Shown here: piece after piece, positions 1-6,151 of the stretch | How the letters are laid out: each line of letters begins with the position of its first letter | Position numbering within the stretch: position 1 is the first letter of the stretch | Assembly (NCBI GenBank): GCA_934465125.1 | Contig: CAKSKO010000072.1 | Span: 1 to 6,249, forward strand | Length of the DNA: 6,249 bases | Reading direction: 5' to 3' | DNA from: an uncultured Eubacteriales bacterium | GTDB lineage: Bacteria; Bacillota; Clostridia; Oscillospirales; Acutalibacteraceae | Made by a program: the position numbers and the translations under genes | Notes under the pieces: generated by a model | What the model was told of the DNA's origin: nothing | Seen by the model: the letters and a program-made list of their open reading frames with translations, nothing else | Databases searched by the model: none

Positions 1-1025
1 TGGAGCTAACACTTAGATTGCTAGGGGTCGGCCCGGGAGACGAAGTTATCACAAGCGCATACACGTACACTGCGTCTTGCAGTGTGATTTGTCATGTTGG
101 TGCGACGCCTGTATTGGTGGATACGGCGCCGGAGTCGTTTGAGATGGATGAAGAGAAACTCCGTCAAGCGATTACCAAGAGAACAAAAGTAATTATCCCG
201 GTGGATCTAGGCGGGATAATGTGTGATTATGATAAGATATTTGAAATCATAAAAGAAAAACAACATTTATTTTCGCCCTCAACTGATTTGCAAAAAAGAA
301 TCGGTAGAATTACTGTATTAGCAGATGCAGCACATGCGTTTGGAGCAACATATCATGGAAGAAGATGTGGGTCGGTTGCAGATTTTACAAGTTTTTCCTT
401 CCATGCGGTGAAAAATTTAACAACAGCAGAAGGCGGAGCTGTAACATGGACAGATAAAGAAGGACTTTCCAACGAGGAGATTTATCGTCAGTTCATGTTA
501 CTTTCACTACATGGTCAGTCAAAGGATGCATTACAAAAAACGCAAAAGGGAAACTGGGAGTACGATATTTTATCACCTGCTTATAAGTGTAATATGACGG
601 ACATCATGGCGTCGATCGGACTTGTGCAGCTGAGAAGATACCCGCAGCTGCTCAAAAGACGCAGAGAGATCATAGAAGCCTATAATAAAGGTCTTGAAAA
701 TGAAAAGGTTACTGTTCTTGACCACTATAATGAACGTGGAATCAGTAGCGGACACCTTTATTTGGTGCGTTTAACCGGCAAGAGCGAAGCATTCCGAAAT
801 CAGATGATTGCTTTTATGGAAGATCACGGAGTTTCTGTAAACGTGCATTACAAACCACTTCCGATGCATACTGCGTACCGAAAGTTAGGATTTTCAATTA
901 AAGATTACCCTAATGCCTTTCATATGTATGAGAATGAGATTACACTACCGCTTCATACTCTGCTGATCGATGACGAAGTGCAGTATGTAATAGAACAATT
1001 CAAACAGTGCTTGCATAAAAAGTAA
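1..1025 (+). CDS. DegT/DnrJ/EryC1/StrS-family sugar aminotransferase (5' partial)
   Basis: PLP-dependent aminotransferase that would transfer an amino group, usually from glutamate, to a keto-sugar nucleotide for surface polysaccharide synthesis. The reading frame is open to the window edge (first whole codon at base 3). The encoded ELTLRLLGVGPGDEVITS matches the early part of the family, so the true start lies upstream and roughly 40-60 N-terminal residues are missing; the TTG at 18 is not a start. About 340 residues are visible. Family motifs are present: LADAAHAFGA (bases about 315-344), whose Asp contacts the PLP ring nitrogen; SFHAVKNLTTAEGG, whose Lys (codon 411-413) is the expected PLP Schiff-base lysine; and YKCNMTDIMASIGLVQL. 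The C-terminal motif VNVHYKPLPMHT is also typical. The catalytic residues look intact, so the enzyme is probably active. The exact sugar cannot be assigned. The next gene encodes a polymerase/ligase-like membrane protein, which supports a polysaccharide role. Confidence 0.93.
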   Translation, partial: ELTLRLLGVGPGDEVITSAYTYTASCSVICHVGATPVLVDTAPESFEMDEEKLRQAITKRTKVIIPVDLGGIMCDYDKIFEIIKEKQHLFSPSTDLQKRIGRITVLADAAHAFGATYHGRRCGSVADFTSFSFHAVKNLTTAEGGAVTWTDKEGLSNEEIYRQFMLLSLHGQSKDALQKTQKGNWEYDILSPAYKCNMTDIMASIGLVQLRRYPQLLKRRREIIEAYNKGLENEKVTVLDHYNERGISSGHLYLVRLTGKSEAFRNQMIAFMEDHGVSVNVHYKPLPMHTAYRKLGFSIKDYPNAFHMYENEITLPLHTLLIDDEVQYVIEQFKQCLHKK

Positions 1026-1244
1026 GCGGTAACGAGATGGATAAAATTTCCAACGCTGCTTTTCAAACGGATGCTGCGAGCTTTTATGCTTTTGTATTGT
1101 GAAAATGGAAAAGGGGATTTTTTATTATAATGATTAAACTGCTGTAAAGGAAATAAAAGAGATATTGTAATGTTAAGAAAAGAGGATATATTTTGTTTTC
1201 TATAGCCGGTACAAAAGCTTTTATAAAAAAGTGGGTGCTTTTAT
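1026..1244. other. Intergenic gap, AT-rich, no convincing gene
   Basis: These 219 bases separate the aminotransferase from the Wzy-like gene. I see no supported gene. Two tiny open frames (1037-1102, 21 codons; 1170-1205, 11 codons) lack a convincing ribosome binding site or recognisable product. A TATAAT at 1126-1131 has no matching -35. A better promoter candidate lies at 1165-1192. Short inverted repeats built on AAAAGC and GCTTTT occur at 1213-1222 and 1237-1242, but no T-tract follows in a terminator arrangement. Confidence 0.5.
1165..1192 (+). promoter_or_regulatory. Possible weak promoter for the Wzy-like gene
   Basis: TTGTAA (1165-1170) and TATATT (1187-1192) are separated by 16 bases, giving 4/6 and 5/6 matches to the sigma-A consensus. 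It would start transcription about 45 bases before the TTG start at 1245. In such AT-rich DNA chance matches are common, and read-through from the aminotransferase gene is equally possible. Confidence 0.3.
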
Positions 1245-2624
1245 TTGCTGAAATCTAAGAAAGAATCGGCGCTTAAAATTTTATTTAATTCCAGCTATTT
1301 CAGGATTGCATATATACTGGATCTATTTTTGGGAATGCTGGTTTTTTTAGAAGGTGTATCTCTTGTTTTTAGGTGTATTATTTTAACGTGGGGCACCATT
1401 GTTTTAATTCATAATTTTATTATAAAACGAAAAATAGTAAAAATTCAGTATTGGAAAATATTGATATTATTTTTATTTTCCTGTCTTGTTACTACTTTTT
1501 TACATATGGGAGATAATTTTCTTCCAAACTTACTTGCGGTATATCACACAGCAATTTGTTTTTTTATTTTTTATGGGATGAGTGCAGAAACAAGCAAGGA
1601 AAAGATAGAAAAAGAAATGTCGGTTATCTCAAAGGCAATTGTTGTGATGACAACAGTTTTGAATATATTGGGGCTTCTCATATTTGTGGTGAAAGTACAA
1701 TTAAATATCGGCGAGTATTGGTTGGGCATTTTTAATAACCGTTTTATTGGTCTGTACACAAATTCTAATTTACTGGCACTTTCATCAGTTCTTGCGATCA
1801 TTGGATGCCATCTGCTCATTAGTGATAAAATACCGGGGGAAGAGAAAAAAACAGGGAAGAAAAAAGCTCTTTATGTTACTGCTGTTTTTTTTAATTTTGC
1901 AGCGTTAATTTTGTCCGATTCCAATGCGTCGTTTCTATTTTTAATTATTTATATTACGGTGGTTCTATTTTACCATCTGTTTTCGCAGAGAAATAAGATC
2001 CCTGTTAAGGAAATTTTTAAAAAGAGCTGTATTTTGCTGTTGTGCTGTTTAACGCTTACAATCCTTTCTTTTGAACTCAGAGGGATTTGTCAGGATGGGA
2101 TTGCTTCCTTAATTAATGATGTACACCGAAGCGAGGAACCGATTCATGATAATCGTCCGGCGCCAGAAGCGGTTGAAATTGGTCGGGAACACTATGATGT
2201 TAGCAGTGGAAGGATTACACTGTTAAAACAGGCGATGCAAATGTATCGGTATCATCCGATTATGGGTGTTGGTAGGGGGAATATTGTAGAATACGGTGAA
2301 AGGTTAATTCCGGGAGGATTAATTTTTTCAGATTTTCATAATGGATATGTGACGATTCTTGTTTCATGGGGGATGGTAGGATTTTTTATTTTTATTGCCC
2401 TGTCTATTTTAGTGGCTATTGACATGTGCCGTTCATTGTTTCAGAAGGATTTCAAAGAGGATTCCGGAATATTTCCATGCCTTTTTGCTATGGTGGTGGC
2501 ATATTGTATTTACAGTCTTTTTGAAAAAACAATTTTATCCGAAATTACCTTTATGGTGGTAATGTTTTGGTTGATTTTAGGATATTCGATGACTTATGTA
2601 AAAGAAAAAGGCAATAAAATATAG
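1245..2624 (+). CDS. O-antigen ligase / Wzy-like polysaccharide polymerase membrane protein
   Basis: A 459-residue polytopic inner-membrane protein. About eleven or twelve hydrophobic segments can be picked out by eye (roughly residues 19-36, 38-58, 71-86, 96-112, 130-150, 176-193, 207-223, 228-247, 260-276, 367-395, 409-428, 431-450). A large hydrophilic loop spans about 277-366. This architecture and the motifs fit the Wzy_C / O-antigen ligase superfamily: GLYTNSN (169-175), SSGR with Arg323, the HPIMGVGRGN stretch (337-346) and the HN pair at 365-366, followed by GMVG. In this family the loop Arg and His act in transferring or polymerising lipid-linked glycans on the outer face of the membrane. 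Whether this one polymerises or ligates cannot be told. TTG at 1245 is the only candidate start upstream of ATG codon 31, because TAA at 1224-1226 closes the frame; the ribosome binding site is weak (GTGGGTG, 1231-1237). The gene is visibly more AT-rich than nadE, as usual for variable surface loci. Confidence 0.88.
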   Translation: MLKSKKESALKILFNSSYFRIAYILDLFLGMLVFLEGVSLVFRCIILTWGTIVLIHNFIIKRKIVKIQYWKILILFLFSCLVTTFLHMGDNFLPNLLAVYHTAICFFIFYGMSAETSKEKIEKEMSVISKAIVVMTTVLNILGLLIFVVKVQLNIGEYWLGIFNNRFIGLYTNSNLLALSSVLAIIGCHLLISDKIPGEEKKTGKKKALYVTAVFFNFAALILSDSNASFLFLIIYITVVLFYHLFSQRNKIPVKEIFKKSCILLLCCLTLTILSFELRGICQDGIASLINDVHRSEEPIHDNRPAPEAVEIGREHYDVSSGRITLLKQAMQMYRYHPIMGVGRGNIVEYGERLIPGGLIFSDFHNGYVTILVSWGMVGFFIFIALSILVAIDMCRSLFQKDFKEDSGIFPCLFAMVVAYCIYSLFEKTILSEITFMVVMFWLILGYSMTYVKEKGNKI

Positions 2625-2626
2625 CT

Positions 2627-2651
2627 GCTCCGATAATGATCGAGGCTTTTT
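2627..2651 (+). terminator. Weak terminator-like hairpin between the Wzy-like and CBS genes
   Basis: GCTCCGAT (2627-2634) pairs with ATCGAGGC (2639-2646) around an AATG loop, with one C-A mismatch and one G-T pair, and is followed by TTTTT (2647-2651). The stem is short. It begins three bases after the Wzy-like stop codon and ends about 30 bases before the next ATG. If functional it would be leaky and would reduce, not block, expression of the CBS-domain gene. Confidence 0.35.
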
Positions 2652-2681
2652 ATAAATTTTAGAGGAAAAAGAGGATGCTTT

Positions 2682-3629
2682 ATGAATCTAAAATCATTTA
2701 TAATAGAAAAAGAGTGTTCCGTGTTGGAAGCGATGCAAAAATTAGATCGAAATGGATATGGAATTGTTTTTATTTGTGAACAAGAAAAATTATTGGCGTC
2801 CATACAGGATCAAGAAATTAGGAAACATCTTTTAAAGGGAGGTTCTTTGCAGGATAATGTGCTTTTAGCCGCAAATCTTTGCCCGGAGACGGTTTCTATT
2901 GATCAACAGTTTCAAGCAGAGGAGCTATTCAAAAATAAGAAGACAAGCGCTGTTGTGGTGAGTGATCATCAAAAAAAGATTTTTTCTATTTTGCTTTCAG
3001 ATGGAAAACAGTTGCGCAACTACGATTCTTTAAAAATTCCTGTTGTATTCACTACTCGGGAAACTGGTGATTTTCAGCAAGATAGGGTTGACAAAATAAT
3101 AGAGAGATTTTTAAGTTTTGGATGCAATGAATTTTTTATCATGATGGGAGAAAAACAGCGGAAGGTAGCTTCTTTTACATCTTCAAAAGCAGCCGCCATG
3201 CATATTGAAGATGTTTTTTCACTTGGGACTGGTGCCTCGCTACGACAATTAAAGGGGAAGATCAATGAAACCTTTTTCGTTTCCGCGAGAGATACTATTA
3301 TCAATGCGCGGTATGATGAAATTTTAGAAAAACATAAGAGTGAAGATCACCTGGTAACGATGATTTGTGCGATAAAGAATTTAGGGATTCCTTATGATAC
3401 GGTAGAGCTTGATCGAGAAGGGATCATCAGCGCTATTCACCCACATCCTCAGTTTACCTTTTTTGTCGACACTGGTTTGTATATCATAGAACCGGAATTT
3501 TTAGATAAGATTCCAGATGACCGGGCTGTTTCGATAGAATCTGCGATTAGATATAGCCTAAGGTGCGGTGAGAAAATAAGGGCGTTGCTTATTCCGGAGG
3601 GGTGTTTTCAGGAATTTAATCGACTATGA
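2682..3629 (+). CDS. CBS-domain-pair protein with degenerate sugar-nucleotidyltransferase domain
   Basis: A 315-residue, probably cytoplasmic protein. ATG at 2682 has GAGG at 2671-2674, 7 bases upstream. Residues about 5-110 look like two CBS motifs; SIQDQEIRKHLLKGGSL (40-56) matches the end of the first, with Asp43 at the usual ribose-contact position. Residues about 117-315 align in order with the NTP_transferase fold seen in CBS-linked sugar-1-phosphate nucleotidyltransferases such as Campylobacter PtmE: KIPVVF, IIERFLSFGC, SLGTGASLRQLKGK, FFVSARD, NLGIPYDTVEL, FFVDTGLYIIEPEFL. The GGxGTRLxPxTxxxPKP loop that binds nucleotide and metal is absent: KIPVVF (118-123) passes through about 15 unrelated residues to IIERF (139-143). 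The usual NCD is ARD (202-204), the EKP motif is replaced by HPHP (253-256), and the C-terminal W-DIG tail is missing. The frame is intact, so it looks like a maintained pseudoenzyme or nucleotide-responsive regulator. Catalysis is unlikely. The alignment is from memory of the family. Confidence 0.8.
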   Translation: MNLKSFIIEKECSVLEAMQKLDRNGYGIVFICEQEKLLASIQDQEIRKHLLKGGSLQDNVLLAANLCPETVSIDQQFQAEELFKNKKTSAVVVSDHQKKIFSILLSDGKQLRNYDSLKIPVVFTTRETGDFQQDRVDKIIERFLSFGCNEFFIMMGEKQRKVASFTSSKAAAMHIEDVFSLGTGASLRQLKGKINETFFVSARDTIINARYDEILEKHKSEDHLVTMICAIKNLGIPYDTVELDREGIISAIHPHPQFTFFVDTGLYIIEPEFLDKIPDDRAVSIESAIRYSLRCGEKIRALLIPEGCFQEFNRL

Positions 3630-3640
3630 GATTGAACAAA

Positions 3641-3717
3641 GGGGGATTAACTGCCGTCTCAAAAATTAGCCTATCAACTACCTAAAATATAGTAGCAGGC
3701 GAGACGGAATCCTTTTT
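3641..3717 (+). terminator. Composite bulged hairpin with T-tract, likely intrinsic terminator
   Basis: It starts 12 bases after the CBS-gene stop. Four helices stack on an almost continuous 3' strand: GGATT (3644-3648) with AATCC (3708-3712), CCGTCTC (3654-3660) with GAGACGG (3701-3707), GCCT (3669-3672) with AGGC (3697-3700), and CTAC (3678-3681) with GTAG (3692-3695). The 5' strand is interrupted by unpaired AACTG, AAAAATTA and ATCAA. TTTTT (3713-3717) follows directly. This would end the polysaccharide transcript before nadE. Confidence 0.7.
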
Positions 3718-3744
3718 ATCATAAATTATTTTTATGAAGCGAAT

Positions 3745-3794
3745 GTCAAGTGCAAAAACGATTACATGAGTTTTGTGCTTGACTTATTTTGTTT
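3745..3794 (+). terminator. Second hairpin followed by T-rich tract (terminator or operator)
   Basis: GTCAAGTGCAAAA (3745-3757) can pair along all 13 positions with TTTTGTGCTTGAC (3771-3783), counting two G-U pairs, around a 13-base loop. TTATTTTGTTT (3784-3794) follows. It sits 28 bases after the first terminator's T-tract, so it may be a back-up terminator. The right arm also contains TTGACT (3779-3784), a good -35 sequence, so the inverted repeat could instead be an operator over a promoter; the best -10 candidate (TATAAA, 3800-3805) has a short 15-base spacer. Confidence 0.5.
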
Positions 3795-3882
3795 CAGTAT
3801 ATAAAAATAGAAATGAGTGTAAACATAACTTTAATAAAATTTTTTAAAATTGCTAGAGAAACGTAAAGCGCAAGGATTAGGG

Positions 3883-3888
3883 TATAAT
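3883..3888 (+). promoter_or_regulatory. Promoter -10 for nadE
   Basis: A perfect TATAAT stands 29 bases before the nadE ATG, which would give a leader of about 22 bases that includes the ribosome binding site. No good -35 lies 16-18 bases upstream (AACGTA at 3860-3865 is poor), and there is no extended -10 TG, so the promoter may be weak or activator dependent. Confidence 0.5.
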
Positions 3889-3904
3889 AAAGAGAAATTG
3901 TTTT

Positions 3905-3910
3905 GGGAGG
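3905..3910 (+). promoter_or_regulatory. Ribosome binding site that fixes the nadE start
   Basis: GGGAGG lies 7 bases before ATG 3918. A TTG at 3903 is in frame and would add five residues, but it overlaps the Shine-Dalgarno itself, so ATG 3918 is the start. Confidence 0.85.
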
Positions 3911-3917
3911 AGCAATA

Positions 3918-5822
3918 ATGAAGGATGGTTTTTTACGTGTAGCGAGCGCTACACCGGAGGTAAAGGTTGCGGATTGTACGTATAATGGGGAGCGAATTAT
4001 AGAATTCATAAAAGAAGCGGAAGAAAAAGGCGTTTCGTTGATCGTTTTTCCGGAATTATCTATAACAGCTTATACTTGCCAGGATCTTTTTTTTCAAAAG
4101 ACACTTCTGCAAGCAGCAAAGAAAACACTTTTATCTGTTGCAGAGCAGACCAAACAGTTAAATATAATTTCTATAGTGGGACTGCCTCTTGAATATGGAG
4201 GAGCACTTTATAATACGGCTGCAGTAGTATACCATGGAAAAGTTTTAGGGTTTATCCCGAAACAAAATATTCCAAATTATGGTGAATTTCATGAGTTAAG
4301 ATTTTTTACAAAAGGGTCAGATTACCAAACGATTTCCTTTTATGGAGAAGAGATCCCGTTTGGAAGTGAACTATTATTTTGCTGCAATACGTTTCCTGAG
4401 TTCCGGTTTGGGGTCGAGGTTTGTGAGGACCTCTGGGTAACAAATCCTCCATCGTGTGATTTGGTAAAATGCGGAGCAACAGTGGTTGTGAACTTATCTG
4501 CCAGCTCCGAAACGGTTGGAAAAGACGAATACCGACGAACGCTTGTTTTGGGGCAATCTGCTCGCTTGTTTTCGGCGTATTTGTATTCCGATGCAGGGAC
4601 AGGTGAGTCCACGACAGACCTTGTTTTTTCGGGGCATAATCTGATTGCGGAGAATGGCGTTTTATTGTCGGAATCTAAGCGATTTACAACAGGCTTCATT
4701 ACAGCAGACCTTGATTTACAGCGAATTGTGGCTGAGCGTCGAAGAAATAATAACTTTATAGAACAAACAGCAGTCCACTCTATATTCTTTTCTCTACCGT
4801 GTCAGGAAATAAAGCTAACACGATCCTTTTCAAGACTTCCGTTTGTTCCAACGGATCCCAAGAATCTTTATGATCGCTGCGAGGATATTTTAACAATTCA
4901 AGCGACTGGTCTTTTGAAACGGATGCAACATACAAAGATAGAAACAGTGATTTTGGGACTTTCCGGAGGACTTGACTCTACCTTGGCTCTACTTGTTACC
5001 ATACGTGCTTTTGAGATTGGACGTCTTTCTAAGAAAGGAATCATCGCTGTAACGATGCCATGCTTTGGCACCACCTCCCGTACGAGGGAAAATGCGATCA
5101 AATTGGCAGAGTGCTGCGGTGTTACTCTTTTAGAAATACCAATAGCGGATTCTGTAAGGGAGCATTTTCGCGCAATCTCCCAAGATGAAACCGTCCATGA
5201 CGCAACGTATGAGAACGCACAAGCACGAGAACGCACACAGGTACTGATGGATCTTGCGAATCAGAGAAATGGGCTTGTAGTAGGAACCGGAGACCTTTCC
5301 GAGCTTGCGCTAGGATGGGCTACTTATAACGGGGATCATATGTCGATGTACTCTGTAAATTGTTCTATCCCGAAAACGCTAGTAAAACACTTGGTTTTAT
5401 TTGAAGCAAATCAAGCATCCGGGAACAAAAAGGAGATTCTATTTGATATCCTAGATACACCAGTAAGCCCTGAATTGCTCCCCCCAGACAAAAACGGTAT
5501 TTCGCAAAAAACAGAAGAACTGGTAGGCCCCTATGACCTACATGATTTCTATTTATTCTATTTTATCCGATTTGGGTTTACGCCGAAGAAAATTTTTCGT
5601 CTAGCAAGCATAGCATTTGATGGAATTTATGAAAAAAAGGAGATAAAACATTGGCTTACAGTATTTTTTCGTCGGTTCTTTACACAGCAGTTTAAGCGTT
5701 CCTGTCTGCCGGATGGACCAAAGGTCGGGAGTGTTACGCTATCACCCCGAGGGGATTTTCGTATGCCGAGCGATGCTTGTTTCACAGAATGGATGACCGA
5801 AATAGAATCCATTTCTTTGTAA
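3918..5822 (+). CDS. nadE: Glutamine-dependent NAD+ synthetase (NadE)
   Basis: A 634-residue cytoplasmic enzyme making NAD+ from nicotinic acid adenine dinucleotide, ATP and glutamine, the last step of NAD synthesis. Residues 1 to about 280 form a carbon-nitrogen hydrolase (nitrilase-type) glutaminase domain with the complete catalytic triad: Glu46 in FPELSITAYTCQDLF, Lys115 in PKQNIPNYGEFHELRFF, and Cys169 in GVEVCEDLW. Residues about 320-634 form the synthetase domain, with the ATP pyrophosphatase loop LSGGLDST (348-355), followed by MPCFGTTSRT, YENAQARERTQVLMDLAN, VGTGDLSELALGWATYNGDHMSMY and CSIPKTLVKHLV. The C-terminal RRFFTQQFKRSCLPDGPKVG and SPRGDFRMPSDA segments match the long bacterial two-domain form. 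The length is normal and no damage is seen. The gene has its own candidate promoter and is preceded by terminators, so it is probably monocistronic and unrelated in function to the flanking glycan genes. Confidence 0.97.
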   Translation: MKDGFLRVASATPEVKVADCTYNGERIIEFIKEAEEKGVSLIVFPELSITAYTCQDLFFQKTLLQAAKKTLLSVAEQTKQLNIISIVGLPLEYGGALYNTAAVVYHGKVLGFIPKQNIPNYGEFHELRFFTKGSDYQTISFYGEEIPFGSELLFCCNTFPEFRFGVEVCEDLWVTNPPSCDLVKCGATVVVNLSASSETVGKDEYRRTLVLGQSARLFSAYLYSDAGTGESTTDLVFSGHNLIAENGVLLSESKRFTTGFITADLDLQRIVAERRRNNNFIEQTAVHSIFFSLPCQEIKLTRSFSRLPFVPTDPKNLYDRCEDILTIQATGLLKRMQHTKIETVILGLSGGLDSTLALLVTIRAFEIGRLSKKGIIAVTMPCFGTTSRTRENAIKLAECCGVTLLEIPIADSVREHFRAISQDETVHDATYENAQARERTQVLMDLANQRNGLVVGTGDLSELALGWATYNGDHMSMYSVNCSIPKTLVKHLVLFEANQASGNKKEILFDILDTPVSPELLPPDKNGISQKTEELVGPYDLHDFYLFYFIRFGFTPKKIFRLASIAFDGIYEKKEIKHWLTVFFRRFFTQQFKRSCLPDGPKVGSVTLSPRGDFRMPSDACFTEWMTEIESISL

Positions 5823-5849
5823 TGTATAGCGCGGAGTTTTTTCCATTTG

Positions 5850-5872
5850 AACATATTTTATAAAAATATGTT
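5850..5872. promoter_or_regulatory. 23-bp palindrome overlapping a promoter -35: candidate operator
   Basis: AACATATTTT (5850-5859) and AAAATATGTT (5863-5872) are perfect 10-base inverted arms around ATA. The last two bases are the first two of the TTGAAA -35 at 5871. A weaker outer pair, GTTTTTT (5836-5842) and AAAAAAC (5874-5880), flanks it. There is no G/C-rich stem and no T-tract after it on either strand, so a DNA-binding site fits better than a terminator for nadE. No regulator can be named. Confidence 0.55.
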
Positions 5873-5899
5873 GAAAAAACAAGAGATTAATTATATAAT
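5871..5899 (+). promoter_or_regulatory. Sigma-A-type promoter for the downstream Wzz-like gene
   Basis: TTGAAA (5871-5876) and TATAAT (5894-5899) are separated by 17 bases, giving 5/6 and 6/6 matches with ideal spacing. Transcription would begin near 5906, leaving an untranslated leader of about 245 bases before the ATG at 6152. This is the best promoter in the window. Confidence 0.75.
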
Positions 5900-5905
5900 A
5901 AGTAT

Positions 5906-6151
5906 TAGAGTCGTTCTGAGGCTGATGTTCTTGTTGTTATCTTAAAAATATTTAATGGTAGTTATATTTATAAAAAATGAATGGGATCAACATAGGAAAC
6001 GCTAAGTATTGTTTTTAAACGATGCAGGTGTTTTATCATCTGTTGAGTGAACATTTTGATGATTTTCTATATGAAACCCTTTGCGTTTGAGATTTTTTAG
6101 AATAGATCAGAATTCAGAAACGGATATGCAAAAATTTGAAGGAGTGTAGAT
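5906..6151 (+). promoter_or_regulatory. Long 5' leader with possible attenuator
   Basis: No gene is seen in this stretch. AAACGCTAAG (5997-6006) can pair with CTTTGCGTTT (6079-6088) at 9 of 10 positions. This helix encloses a second hairpin, ATCATCTGTT (6035-6044) with AACA (6050-6053) and GATGAT (6058-6063). A T6 run (6093-6098) begins five bases after the closing helix, as in a weak intrinsic terminator. A second AAACG (6017-6021) and an AAAC (6074-6077) could compete for the same GCGTTT, so alternative folds are possible. I recognise no known riboswitch class. The folds were found by eye and not scored. Confidence 0.35.

Noticed and set aside
1037..1102. 21-codon open frame just after the aminotransferase
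   Set aside because: No clear ribosome binding site, no recognisable product, and well within chance expectation.
1126..1131. TATAAT in the first gap as a promoter
   Set aside because: The hexamer 17 bases upstream does not resemble a -35, and TTGTGA (1097-1102) is 23 bases away.
4340..4699. Open frame of 119 codons on the minus strand inside nadE
   Set aside because: It lies antisense within a clearly coding gene, shows no family motifs and has no separate signals; a coding-strand shadow.
5850..5872. Palindrome as the nadE terminator
   Set aside because: The stem is almost entirely A/T and is followed by GAAAAAAC, not a T-tract, on the + strand, with no T-tract after it on the minus strand either.
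5925..5945. Tiny leader peptide MFLLLS with three Leu codons in the long leader
   Set aside because: The GAGG is only three bases from the ATG and the frame has six codons; no trp/leu-style attenuator context and no reason for leucine control of a glycan gene.
5977..6018. 13-codon open frame in the leader
   Set aside because: No ribosome binding site in front of it, and it overlaps the proposed helix strand.
5906..6151. Cyclic-di-GMP (GEMM) riboswitch in the leader
   Set aside because: The conserved core elements of that class are not present in the sequence.
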